From positions 1,474 through 20,275 of the forward strand of contig CAJOCV010000021.1 of the NCBI GenBank assembly GCA_905233785.1: a stretch of DNA of 18,802 bases, in the 5' to 3' direction. The stretch's first letter is position 1; every line of letters begins with the position of its first letter. Source of the stretch: an uncultured Oscillospiraceae bacterium. Its GTDB lineage: Bacteria; Bacillota; Clostridia; Oscillospirales; Oscillospiraceae. Both the position numbers and the translations under genes were made by a program. The notes under the pieces were generated by a model, which was given only the letters and a program-made list of their open reading frames with translations, did no database searches and was not told the origin of the DNA. This document shows, piece after piece, positions 6,433-15,200 of the stretch.

Positions 6433-6461
6433 ATTATACTGGATTTGACCCTTCTTGTCAA
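6433..6461 (-). promoter_or_regulatory. rpsU: Perfect consensus sigma-A promoter of rpsU
   Basis: On the minus strand, TTGACA (6456-6461) and TATAAT (6433-6438) are separated by 17 bases. It is the only exact consensus promoter I found in the window, in keeping with high ribosomal-protein expression. Confidence 0.95.
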
Positions 6462-6510
6462 GATAAACCGGGCAATTGCTATAAACTTTTTCGTCAAATG
6501 CCCACGAAGC

Positions 6511-9018
6511 TTATTTTACGGGCTTGAGGATGAGGTTTACCAGCTTGTTCTTGACCACGATGGTCTTCACAAGCTGCATGCCCTCCATCTGACGCTTGAC
6601 CTTCTCATCGGCGCAGGCAGCGGCGATCACCGCCTCGTCCGTAGAATCCACGGGCAGCTTGATCGTGGCGCGGAGCTTGCCGTTGACCTGTACGGCCATC
6701 TCCTTGACAGCGTCCACGGTCTTGCTCTCGTCATACTTCGGCCAATCCATCTGCATGGCCATCTTGCCGTACTTGGCGGCGAAGCCCTCGAGCTCCCACA
6801 TCTCTTCGACGATATGCGGGGCAAAGGGGCTGAGCAGGAGCAGCAGATATTCCAGATCGCCCTTGGTTAGACCCTTGGCGTAGAACTCGTTGACCATGGT
6901 CATGAGCGCGGCGATGGCGGTGTTCATCTTGAGGTTTTCGATGTCGTCCCCGACCTTCTTGACGGTCTTGTGGAGGATCGCCTCGTTCTCGGGTGAGACA
7001 GTGAAATCGTCCTTCGCCAGCTCCATCAGGTTCCACACGCGATCGAGGAAGCGCTTGGAGCCCTTCACAGCCTCGTCCGACCAGGTGGCGGTCTTCTCGA
7101 AATCGCCGATGAACATGATGTAGACGCGCATGGTATCCGCGCCGTAGGCCTTGACCACATCGTCGGGATTGACAACATTGCCCAGGGATTTCGACATTTT
7201 CACGGAGGGGCGCTGCGCCATGCTGCCGTACTTGGCGATCCACGCCTGCTTTTCCTCCTCATCCTTGGCATATCCCACATAATGGGGGTTGCGGCCAAGG
7301 ATCATGCCGTGAGAGGTGCGCTTGGCGTAAGGCTCCTTGGTGTGCACGGCGCCGATGTCATACAGGAACTTGTGCCAGAAGCGGGAATAGAGCAGATGAA
7401 GTGTGGTGTGTTCCATACCGCCGTTGTACCAGTCTACAGGTCCCCAGTACTCCTCCGCCTCCTTGGAGACAAACTCCTTATCGTTGTGCGGGTCCATATA
7501 GCGCAGATAGTACCAGCAGGAGCCTGCCCAGTTGGGCATGGTGTCGGTCTCGCGTTTGGCGGGGCCGCCGCAGTGGGGGCAGGTGGTGTTGACCCAGTCG
7601 GTCATCTTGGACAGCGGGCTTTCGCCGTCGTCGGTAGGCTCATAGCTCTCCACATTCGGCAGCAGCAGCGGAAGCTCGCTCTCATCGAGCGGCACCCAGC
7701 CGCACTTGGGGCAGTTGACCAGGGGGATCGGCTCGCCCCAGTAGCGCTGACGGGTGAAGACCCAGTCGCGCAGCTTGTAGTTGACCTTCTCCTTGCCGAA
7801 GCCCTGCTCCGTGACATACTTTTTCATGGCGGGGATGGCTTCCTTCACGGTCATGCCGTTTAAGAAACCGGAGTTGACCATGACGGCCTTATCGTCCTTG
7901 GCAACAAAGGCTTCCTTGGTCACGTCGCCGCCGGCGACAACCTCAACAATGGGCAGGCCGAACTTCGTGGCAAAGTCCCAGTCGCGCTGGTCGTGACCGG
8001 GAACGCCCATGACGATACCGGTGCCGTAGCCCATGAGCACATAGTCGGAGACAAACATCGGCAGTGTTTTATGGGTCACGGGATTGATAATCTCAATGCC
8101 ATCCAGGCGCACGCCGGTCTTCTCCTTATTGAGCTCGCCGCGCTCAAAATCGGACTTGCGGGAGGCGGCCTCCTGATAGGCCTCAACCTCGGCCCAGTTG
8201 GCAATGCGATCCTTCCAGGAATTGAGCAGCGGATGCTCCGGGGAAATGACCATGTAAGTGGTGCCGAACAGCGTATCGGCGCGGGTCGTATAGACGGTAA
8301 TATCGTCCGGGGTATTGGTTTTAAAGGTCACCTCGCAGCCGGTGGAGCGGCCGATCCAGTTTTTCTGCTGCACCTTGACGCGCTCGATGTAGTCAAGATC
8401 GTCCAGATCGTCGATCAGGCGGTCGGCGTACTTGGTGATGCGCAGCATCCACTGGCTCTTCTCCTTGCGGATGACGGGGCTGCCGCAGCGCTCGCACACG
8501 CCCTCGACCACTTCCTCATTGGCAAGGCCGCACTTGCAGCTCGTGCACCAGTTGATGGGCATGGTGGTCTTGTAGGCCAGCCCCCTCTTGAACATCTGCA
8601 GGAAGATCCACTGCGTCCACTTGTAATACTTGGGGTCGGTGGTATCCACAACACGATCCCAGTCAAAGCCGTAGCCCAGCATCTTGAGCTGGCGGGTGAA
8701 GTTTGCGATGTTTTCTTTGGTGACAATGGAGGGGTGGATGTGGTTCTTGATGGCAAAGTTCTCGGTCGGCAGACCGAAGGCGTCATAGCCGATCGGGAAG
8801 AGCACATTGTAGCCGTCCATCCTCTTCTTGCGCGATACGATGTCGATGGCGGTAAAGGGGCGCGGGTGGCCGACGTGCAGACCCGCGGCGCTGGGGTAGG
8901 GAAACTCAATCAGCCCGTAGAACTTGGGCTTGGGGCTGCCGGTCACGGCGGCATAGGGCTTGACTTCTTCCCATTTATTCTGCCATTTCTTCTCAATGGC
9001 AGCAAAATCGTATTTCAT
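6511..9018 (-). CDS. leuS: Leucine-tRNA ligase
   Basis: Charges tRNA-Leu in the cytoplasm. The 835-residue protein carries the class I signature as HVGH (48-51, in AAGLHVGHPRPFTAID) and KMSKS (607-611, in VKMSKSLGNVV). The CP1 editing domain shows TTRADTLFG (about 243) and GHDQRD (about 340), whose Asp is the conserved editing residue. Zinc-binding Cys pairs appear in WCTSCKCG and CERCGSP. Length is normal for bacterial LeuRS. The start is the ATG at 9016-9018, with GAGAGG 11 bases upstream; the TTG at 9027 would sit too close to that site. There is no T-box leader, unusual for aminoacyl-tRNA synthetases in many Bacillota. No clear terminator separates it from the rpsU promoter. Confidence 0.98.
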   Translation of the reverse strand: MKYDFAAIEKKWQNKWEEVKPYAAVTGSPKPKFYGLIEFPYPSAAGLHVGHPRPFTAIDIVSRKKRMDGYNVLFPIGYDAFGLPTENFAIKNHIHPSIVTKENIANFTRQLKMLGYGFDWDRVVDTTDPKYYKWTQWIFLQMFKRGLAYKTTMPINWCTSCKCGLANEEVVEGVCERCGSPVIRKEKSQWMLRITKYADRLIDDLDDLDYIERVKVQQKNWIGRSTGCEVTFKTNTPDDITVYTTRADTLFGTTYMVISPEHPLLNSWKDRIANWAEVEAYQEAASRKSDFERGELNKEKTGVRLDGIEIINPVTHKTLPMFVSDYVLMGYGTGIVMGVPGHDQRDWDFATKFGLPIVEVVAGGDVTKEAFVAKDDKAVMVNSGFLNGMTVKEAIPAMKKYVTEQGFGKEKVNYKLRDWVFTRQRYWGEPIPLVNCPKCGWVPLDESELPLLLPNVESYEPTDDGESPLSKMTDWVNTTCPHCGGPAKRETDTMPNWAGSCWYYLRYMDPHNDKEFVSKEAEEYWGPVDWYNGGMEHTTLHLLYSRFWHKFLYDIGAVHTKEPYAKRTSHGMILGRNPHYVGYAKDEEEKQAWIAKYGSMAQRPSVKMSKSLGNVVNPDDVVKAYGADTMRVYIMFIGDFEKTATWSDEAVKGSKRFLDRVWNLMELAKDDFTVSPENEAILHKTVKKVGDDIENLKMNTAIAALMTMVNEFYAKGLTKGDLEYLLLLLSPFAPHIVEEMWELEGFAAKYGKMAMQMDWPKYDESKTVDAVKEMAVQVNGKLRATIKLPVDSTDEAVIAAACADEKVKRQMEGMQLVKTIVVKNKLVNLILKPVK

Positions 9019-9058
9019 TGGGTTCAAATCCTCTCATTCTAACTTCCCGCCTGACATA

Positions 9059-9095
9059 TTGATACACATATATGAATCAAGCGTGCCGAAGGCAA
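9059..9095 (-). promoter_or_regulatory. leuS: Candidate leuS promoter with operator-like dyad
   Basis: On the minus strand, TTGCCT (9090-9095) is followed after 17 bases by TATATG (9067-9072), a weak promoter match. The region 9059-9080 is an imperfect 22-base dyad (arms TTGATACACAT and ATATGAATCAA, 9 of 11 positions paired) that covers the -10 element. A binding site for a dimeric repressor is possible. I cannot name the regulator. Confidence 0.35.
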
Positions 9096-9105
9096 TTTCA
9101 ATCGT

Positions 9106-9241
9106 TTTTGAGGCAGCTCTGCCGCCTCAAAACACCTTAATGCGAGCTGAGCGAGCACTCGCGCCGACCAAGCGAGGCGACTCCCGCAAGCCGAGCGCGA
9201 TAAGCGCGAGCAGCTCAACAGCGAAACCGCGTTTCGCTGTG
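9106..9241. repeat. Palindrome-rich dispersed-repeat-like spacer before leuS
   Basis: This gene-free stretch between rsfS and leuS starts with a hairpin (TTTTGAGG 9106-9113 paired with CCTCAAAA 9125-9132). It ends with a 10-bp perfect stem (ACAGCGAAAC 9218-9227 with GTTTCGCTGT 9231-9240). In between is a run of GCGAG/CTCGC words. Translations of it (STAKRGFAVELLALIALGL in reverse) are of a kind I recall as spurious ORFs repeated across gut Clostridia. I read it as a non-coding repeat copy, not a gene. It may also act as terminator for the upstream transcript. Confidence 0.55.
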
Positions 9242-9259
9242 GAAGGTATGCCCCTGTAA

Positions 9260-9619
9260 TCAGGGGCGGGATAGGGCTGAGAGGGGAACCTCCTCGGAAT
9301 CCGACCAGAGCCGTTCGAGGTTATAGAACTTTCTGGCCTCGTCGGTAAAGACATGGACGATCACGCAGCCGAAATCCATCAGCACCCAAATGTCAGAGCG
9401 CAGACCCTCGCGGCGGATCGGCGGCTCACCGGCCTCGGAGAGCTGCTTGTCCACCTCATCGACCAGCGCCTTGATGTGGGTGGAGGAGGTGCCGTTGCAG
9501 ATGACGAAGTAGTCAGCCAAAACGGTCTGCTCCGCGGTTTTGAGAATCTTCACGTCCCTGGCCTTCTTGTCGTTCAGGGCGTGGGCGGCGATGGCGGCAA
9601 CTTGTTCGGGACTAAGCAT
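9260..9619 (-). CDS. rsfS: Ribosomal silencing factor RsfS
   Basis: Binds ribosomal protein uL14 and blocks joining of the subunits, lowering translation in starvation or stationary phase. The 119-residue length is normal. Family-typical stretches are DVKILKTAEQTVLADYFVICNGTSSTHIKAL and the DIWVLMDFGCVIVHVFTDEARKFYNLERLW region. AAGGAGGT lies 6 bases before the ATG. It follows the nadD-yqeK fusion by 13 bases, the widely conserved nadD-yqeK-rsfS order. A short hairpin (GCCCCTG-ATTA-CAGGGGC) covers its stop codon. Confidence 0.96.
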   Translation of the reverse strand: MLSPEQVAAIAAHALNDKKARDVKILKTAEQTVLADYFVICNGTSSTHIKALVDEVDKQLSEAGEPPIRREGLRSDIWVLMDFGCVIVHVFTDEARKFYNLERLWSDSEEVPLSALSRP

Positions 9620-9632
9620 GGTAGTACCTCCT

Positions 9633-10799
9633 TCAATCTTTATCCCGGCTGTACCATTGGTACGCCTTAACGGTATCGGTATAGGGCTCCCCTCCCTCTT
9701 TGCGGATAAAAGCCAGGCTCATCTCCAGGGAAGCGGCAAGGGCTTTGTCGATATCCTCATAGGCAAGCTTCCGAATCTTCTCCACGCCCGGAAAGTCCCG
9801 TGTGGGCTCGATGTAGTCGGCAAGCCAGATGATTTTTTCTAGCAGCGTCATGTCGGGCTTGCCGGTGCAGTGCCAGCGGATGGCCTCATACACCGCATCG
9901 TCCACGCCGAAGAGATCCCGCGCCATCGCAGCGCCGGTTTTCGCATGGAGGATTTTGGGACAGGCAAGCTCGGTATGATCGTTGATGATACCATATTTTT
10001 CAGAAATCCGCAACTGTTCTTCCAGCTTAAATTTCTTTGCGATGTCGTGCAGGATCGCGGCCTCGGCGGCCTTTTCGGGCTCCTCGCCCCAGTAGACGGC
10101 GAGCATCACCGCCTCGCTCTCACAGCCGGCCACATGGGCGATGCGCTTGGGCTTTAAGTAGGCGTAGGCCTTCTCCCGCAGCCAGCTCAGCTCCGGCTGG
10201 GCGTCGTAATAGCGGTGGCGGATGATTTCACTGTACACCGCATCGTCCAGCATATCCGAGCCGAGCCGTCTTCTCAGGCGCTCGCGGATGATGTGCGAGT
10301 GCAGCGGCAGCGGCTCATGCGGCAGGAGCAGAACGGCGGCCTGATGCTCTCTTCTGAGCTTCTCCGCCTGTGCCTCCAGCGCCGGGCGTTCGTCCTCCTC
10401 CCGCGGCAGCACCGCGAGCACACATTCGCGCAGCAGATACTCATAGCGATACCAGCTCTCAAAGCCGAGAAACATATCCGTCCCCAGCAGGAAAATAAGC
10501 TCCCCGTCCGGGTACTGCTCACGCAGAGCCGCCACGGTGTCCGCGCTGTAGCAGCGCCCGGAGCGGCCGAGGGTCATGTCCCGCACTTCGACGTTGGGAA
10601 TGTCCCGGAACGCGAGACGGCAAAGCGCAAGCCGCGCCTCCAGTGAGGGTGTTCCCTCCTCCAGCTCCTTATGGGGCGGCACCGCGTCCGGCACCACAAG
10701 GAAGAGATCGGGGTGCAGCTGCTCGCTCACGGTTTTGGCGGCGGCGATATGCCCCAGGTGGGGCGGGTTGAAGGTGCCGCCATATAGAATGATTCTCAT
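9633..10799 (-). CDS. nadD: NadD-YqeK fusion: NaMN adenylyltransferase and HD hydrolase
   Basis: Two enzymes in one 388-residue chain. Residues 1 to about 205 are NadD, which makes deamido-NAD from nicotinate mononucleotide and ATP: GGTFNPPHLGH (7-17), the SADT motif (85-88) and LLGTDMF (104-110). Residues about 215-385 are a YqeK HD-domain protein, a family that hydrolyses symmetrical diadenosine tetraphosphate. Its metal ligands appear as H222, the H251-D252 pair (AILHDIAKKF), H285, H310 and D328. In NadD the usual ISSTxxR motif reads LHSHIIR (166-172), so the conserved Thr is His. The start overlaps the yhbY-type gene by 4 bases (ATGA). The fusion is known in other Clostridia and removes the need for a separate yqeK gene. 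Confidence 0.94.
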   Translation of the reverse strand: MRIILYGGTFNPPHLGHIAAAKTVSEQLHPDLFLVVPDAVPPHKELEEGTPSLEARLALCRLAFRDIPNVEVRDMTLGRSGRCYSADTVAALREQYPDGELIFLLGTDMFLGFESWYRYEYLLRECVLAVLPREEDERPALEAQAEKLRREHQAAVLLLPHEPLPLHSHIIRERLRRRLGSDMLDDAVYSEIIRHRYYDAQPELSWLREKAYAYLKPKRIAHVAGCESEAVMLAVYWGEEPEKAAEAAILHDIAKKFKLEEQLRISEKYGIINDHTELACPKILHAKTGAAMARDLFGVDDAVYEAIRWHCTGKPDMTLLEKIIWLADYIEPTRDFPGVEKIRKLAYEDIDKALAASLEMSLAFIRKEGGEPYTDTVKAYQWYSRDKD

Positions 10800-11107
10800 G
10801 CGCGTTTCTTTTTATCCTTCGGAAGCTCGATCTTCGGCTCTTTTTCGTTGCGCTTGTAAAGCACGAACTTGGTGCCGATCACCTGCACCGCCTCCGCCCT
10901 GCAGACCTCGCAGAGCGCGTCACAGGCTTCGCGCGCAGTAAGCATGGAGTTTTCCAGTACGCGGCCTTTGATAAGCTCCCGCGCCTTGAGCGCGGCGGAG
11001 ACGGATTCGATCAGATTGTCGTTCAGGCCGCCCTTGCCGACCTGTACGATGGTGTCCTCCGCCGCGGCCAGTCCGCGGAGGTAGGAGCGCTGTTTGCTTG
11101 TGAGCAT
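10796..11107 (-). CDS. yhbY: YhbY-type RNA-binding protein (CRM domain)
   Basis: Small RNA-binding protein of the CRS1-YhbY (CRM) family, linked in bacteria to assembly of the large ribosomal subunit. The 103-residue product has the CRM start LTSKQRSYLRGLA, the loop VGKGGLNDNLIESV (GxxG at about 24-27) and the later VIGTKFVLYKR. A lysine-rich tail (PKDKKKRA) extends beyond the domain. AAGGAAAGGA precedes the ATG at about 7 bases. It is followed by nadD-yqeK with a 4-base overlap. A 214-base repeat-filled gap separates it from ftsY upstream, and I see no clear promoter in that gap, so it may depend on read-through. Confidence 0.93.
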   Translation of the reverse strand: MLTSKQRSYLRGLAAAEDTIVQVGKGGLNDNLIESVSAALKARELIKGRVLENSMLTAREACDALCEVCRAEAVQVIGTKFVLYKRNEKEPKIELPKDKKKRA

Positions 11108-11128
11108 TTCAATATCCTTTCCTTATAG

Positions 11129-11314
11129 CCTTCCCCTCTGGGGAAGGTGCTCCAGTGCGCACACTGGGGCGGATGAGTGGTGTTCGTCCTTGCACCCGCC
11201 TGTGGCTCCCCCTCCGGGGGAGCTGGCATCCGCCGTCTCACGCAAGGCGGATGACTGAAGGGGCGACGCGTGATGCCCCTATCGCCCTTCGGGCACTTCC
11301 CCCGGAGGGGGAAG
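11129..11314. repeat. GC-rich multi-hairpin repeat between ftsY and yhbY
   Basis: At least five stems stand in a row: CCTTCCCC/GGGGAAGG (11129-11147), CCAGTG/CACTGG (11152-11167), GCTCCCCC/GGGGGAGC (11205-11223), CATCCGCC/GGCGGATG (11227-11253) and CTTCCCCC/GGGGGAAG (11296-11314). A shorter pair, GGGGC/GCCCC, sits at 11260-11279. The two ends are similar C/G blocks in inverted order. This matches my memory of a dispersed palindromic repeat common in gut Clostridia genomes; a self-search of the genome would settle it. It has no gene. It may weaken or stop transcription between ftsY and yhbY. Confidence 0.65.
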
Positions 11315-11321
11315 CAGAAGC

Positions 11322-12230
11322 CTACCTCTTGAACAGCGCCTGCACAAAGGTCTCCGCCTGGAAGGGGATCAGATCGTCGATGCCCTCGCCCACGCCGACA
11401 TATTTGACGGGGAGCTTCAGCTCGTTTGCGATGGCGAAGACGATGCCGCCCTTGGCGGTGCCGTCGAGCTTGGTGAGTACGATGCCGGTAAGCCCCGCCG
11501 TCTCCAGAAACTGCTTTGCCTGAATCAAACCGTTCTGTCCGGTCGTGGCGTCGAGCACCATGAGCGTCTCCACATCCGCCTCCGGCAGCTCCCGGTCGAT
11601 GATGCGGCGGATCTTCGCAAGCTCGTTCATCAGGTTTGCCTTGTTGTGCAGTCTGCCGGCGGTGTCGATGATGATGACGTCGGAGCCTCTGGCCTTCGCG
11701 GCGCAGATGCCGTCATACACCACGGCGGCAGGATCGCTCCCCTCCTCATGGCGCACGATGTCGGCGCCCGCGCGCTCCGCCCAGATGCCGAGCTGTTCGG
11801 CGGCGGCTGCACGGAAGGTGTCGCCCGCGCAGAGCAGCACCTTCTTGCCCTGCTCCTTGAGCTGATGGGCAAGCTTTCCGATGGTAGTGGTCTTGCCGAC
11901 GCCGTTGACGCCCACCATCAGAATAACGGAGGGCTTCGTGTCCAGCTTCAGTTCCGTGTCACCCACGTTCAGAAGCTTCGTCAGCACGCGGATGAGACCC
12001 GCTCTGGCCTCGTCGCCCTTGCGGTAGCGCTCCTCCCAGGTGGCCTTGTGCATCAGGTAATCCACGCGCTGCGCGGTCGCCGCGCCGACGTCCGCGAGCA
12101 CCAGCAGTTCCTCCAGCTCCTCGTAGAACTCCTCGCTGTCGGGCTGGTAGCCCTGGAAGAGCTCCTCCAGCTCCACCATGTTCTTGCGGGTTTTGCTCAG
12201 CCCGCCGAAAATCTTATCAAAAAAGCCCAT
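11322..12230 (-). CDS. ftsY: Signal recognition particle receptor FtsY
   Basis: GTPase that docks the SRP-ribosome complex at the membrane for co-translational insertion. The 302-residue NG-type protein has G1 GVNGVGKTTT (107-116), G2 DTFRAAA (137-143), G3 DTAGR (189-193), G4 TKLDG (253-257) and the G5 region GVGEGIDDL (279-287). The acidic A domain of E. coli FtsY is absent, as is usual in Gram-positives. The start ATG is 3 bases after the smc stop, and its GAGGAG ribosome binding site lies in the last codons of smc, so the two are coupled. Downstream is the multi-hairpin repeat. Confidence 0.98.
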   Translation of the reverse strand: MGFFDKIFGGLSKTRKNMVELEELFQGYQPDSEEFYEELEELLVLADVGAATAQRVDYLMHKATWEERYRKGDEARAGLIRVLTKLLNVGDTELKLDTKPSVILMVGVNGVGKTTTIGKLAHQLKEQGKKVLLCAGDTFRAAAAEQLGIWAERAGADIVRHEEGSDPAAVVYDGICAAKARGSDVIIIDTAGRLHNKANLMNELAKIRRIIDRELPEADVETLMVLDATTGQNGLIQAKQFLETAGLTGIVLTKLDGTAKGGIVFAIANELKLPVKYVGVGEGIDDLIPFQAETFVQALFKR

Positions 12231-12233
12231 ACC

Positions 12234-15200
12234 TTACTCCTCTATCGTTTTCTGCGCCTGTTCAAGATCCAGCTCCAGCACGGTGGAGACGCCGCGCTCC
12301 TGCATGGTCACGCCGTAGAGCATATCGGCTTCCTCCATGGTTCCGCGGCGGTGGGTAATGACCAGAAACTGGGTCTTGTCCGCCATGCGGCGCATATACT
12401 CGGCGTAACGGCTGACGTTCGCCTCGTCCAGGGCGGCCTCGATCTCGTCCATGACGCAAAACGGCGTCGGACGTACCTTCAGGATCGCAAAATACAGCGC
12501 GATGGCGACAAATGCCTTCTCGCCGCCGGACAGTAAGCTGATATTGCTGACAGCCTTACCGGGCGGCTGCACCTTGATCTCAATGCCGCACTCGAGTACA
12601 TTTTCGGGGTCCTCGAGCACCAGAGCCGCCTTACCGCCGCCGAAAAGCTCCAGAAAGGTTTGGCGAAAGCAGTCCTCGATCTCGTGAAAGCGGGCAGTGA
12701 AGACCTCCTTCATCTCTCCCGTGATCTCATTGATGATGCCGACAAGCTCGCCCTTGGCCTTCTGCACGTCGTCGCGCTGCTCCGCCAGAAACTGATAGCG
12801 GGTGTTGACGCGCTCATATTCCTCGATGGCGCCGAGGTTTGGCGTACCGAGGGCGCTGATCTGACGGCGGAGCTCGGAGATCTCCTTGTTCGCCTTGGGC
12901 AGATTTTCCACGGGCTGGCGCAGGGCGTTGGCCGCGCTGTGGCTCAGCTCATAGTTTTCCCAGAGCTTGTCGAGGATCTGTTTTTCCTCCATCTCCGCGC
13001 TGAGCTTTTTCTGCTCGATGCGCGCGCACTGGCGCTCGAGATCGAGGATGTCCGCATTGCGGCTCTGCGCGTCCTTTTCGGCGCGGGTGCGCTTGCCCTC
13101 GAGCTCAAGCTTCTGGCTGGCGATCTGCGCGATCTCTTCCCGGATGGCGGCGGCCTTCTGCCGATGAGCGGCAAGCTCCGCCTCCCTGGCCTCGAGGCGC
13201 TTCCGGAAGCCCTCGATCTGTCGCTGCGAGGCCTCCACCGCGCTGCGGCGGCTCTCGCTGTCCCCGCTCAGGCTCTCCAGCAGCAGCCGGAGCTGGGAGA
13301 CGGAAGCGGAAATACTCTTCTTCTCGGCCTCAAAGGAAGCCGTAGTGCTGCGGATCTCCGTCTGATCCTCCAGCGCCATATCCAATTGGTAGCGGACGGC
13401 GGAGAGGCTGTTACGCGCCTGGTCCAGATCACTCTGGCACTTTTTCTCGTTCTCGGCGCTCTTGACGCGCTGTTTTTTGAGCTTTTCCAGCTCGTTTGCG
13501 CGGGAGAGGATGCCAGTGCTCTTCGCGCTGCTGCCGCCGGTCATGGAGCCGCCGGCGTTAATCATCTGTCCGTCAAGCGTAACAATGCGCAGGCGGTTGC
13601 CGTTATTTTTCGACATACGCACCGCATCCTGCAGGGTCTCTGCCACCACCGTGCGCCCTAAGAGATTCAGCATGATCTGTTCATACTGGGCGTCAAACTT
13701 CACCAGCTCAAAGGCAATGCCCACAAAGCCGGGGTCGCGCTCCGGCGCATCCTTCATCAAGCTGCCGCGAATCGTATCCACGGGCAGGAAGGTGGCGCGT
13801 CCCGCGTCCATACGCTTGAGCATCTCGATGGCGTAACGCCCGTCGTTCTGGCTGTCGATGACAATATTTTGCGCCGCCGCGCCGAGCGCGGTCTCTATGG
13901 CGAGAGCGCATTCCTCGTCCGCGCGTACCAGATTTGCCACCGGCCCGTGTACACCGCGAACGTTCCCGCGCTGGGCTTCCCGCATGACGGTCTTGACCGC
14001 GCGGGAATAGCCCTCATAGTCCTTCTCCATCTCCGAGAGCATATGGATGCGCGAATCCATGCTGCGCCCTTCGACCGAGAGCGTATTGAGTCGTTCGGAG
14101 AGCTGAGAAACCATGTCCTCCCGGTTTTTGAGCTTCATGCGGCAGCCCTCGAGCGCATTGTTGTTTTCCCGGGTCTTTTCCGCAAGCTCACTGAGATCGG
14201 CGTCAATCTGTGTAATGCGCGCCGCGTTTTCCGCAATGCCCGCGCGAATCTCCTCCACGCGGCTCTCCTGCTCGGCAATATCCTGCAGCATGCGCGCCTT
14301 GGCGGTCTCACTGCTCTTCGCATTTGCCCGCAGCACCGCCGCCTCGGACTCGCAGGAGGACGCTGCGCTCTCCACCGCGCTCAGTCGCTCTCGCGCCTGC
14401 TCGCTTTCAATGTCCTTCCGGTGCATTCGCTCAGTGATGCTGCTTGAGGAAGCATAGAGCGCTTCCAGCTCGCTCTTGGCTTTCTCCAAAGCCAGGCTTG
14501 CCTGCTCGTACTCAGCCTTGATGTCTGCAGCCTGGGCATGGAGCTTATCGAGCGTCGTCATCCAGGCGGAGATTTCCTTCACGCGCAGCTCGTCGCGCAG
14601 CACCAGATAGCGCTTGGCAACGTCGCTCTGCTTTTTAAGCGGCCCCACCTGCATCTCGAGCTCGTCGATCTTGTCGTTGATGCGAAGCAGGTTTTCCTCG
14701 GTTTTTTCAAGCTTGCGCTCAGCCTCCTCCTTCCGGTAGCGGAAGCGGGAGATACCGGCAGCCTCCTCAAAAACCTCGCGCCGGTCGGTGGACTTGTTGG
14801 AGACGATCTCCGCGATGCGCCCCTGCCCGATGATCGAATAGCCGTCGCGCCCGAGACCTGTGTCCATCAGCAGAGAATGAATGTCCTTGAGGCGCACCGA
14901 CTCGCGGTTGATGTAGTATTCACTCTCCCCGCTGCGGTAGAAGCGGCGGGTGAGCATGATCTCCGAGGAGTCGTTATCAAAGATGTGGGCGGAGTTGTCG
15001 ATAATCAGCGAGACCTGCGCAAAGCCAAGGGCATTTCGCTTCTCGGTGCCTCCGAAGATCACATCCTCCATCTTCGCGCCGCGCAGCGCCTTGGAGCGCT
15101 GCTCGCCCATGACCCAGAGGATGGCGTCGGAGATGTTCGATTTGCCGGAGCCGTTAGGACCGACGATGGCCGTAATGTCCTTTTCAAATGTCAGCCGGGT

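Noticed and set aside
7993..9042. Plus-strand open frame antisense to leuS
   Set aside because: Shadow of leuS; low-complexity Gly/Ala/Leu composition and no domain or ribosome binding site.
9019..9259. T-box riboswitch before leuS
   Set aside because: The GGTGG-type antiterminator core, specifier stem and linked terminator are not present on the minus strand; only repeat hairpins are seen.
9127..9354. Small proteins in the rsfS-leuS gap (for example STAKRGFAVELL on the minus strand)
   Set aside because: They read through a palindromic repeat, lack ribosome binding sites and run into rsfS in another frame.
12660..13661. Plus-strand open frame antisense to smc
   Set aside because: Mirror of the coiled-coil codon pattern, rich in Leu/Ala/Gly; not a credible protein.
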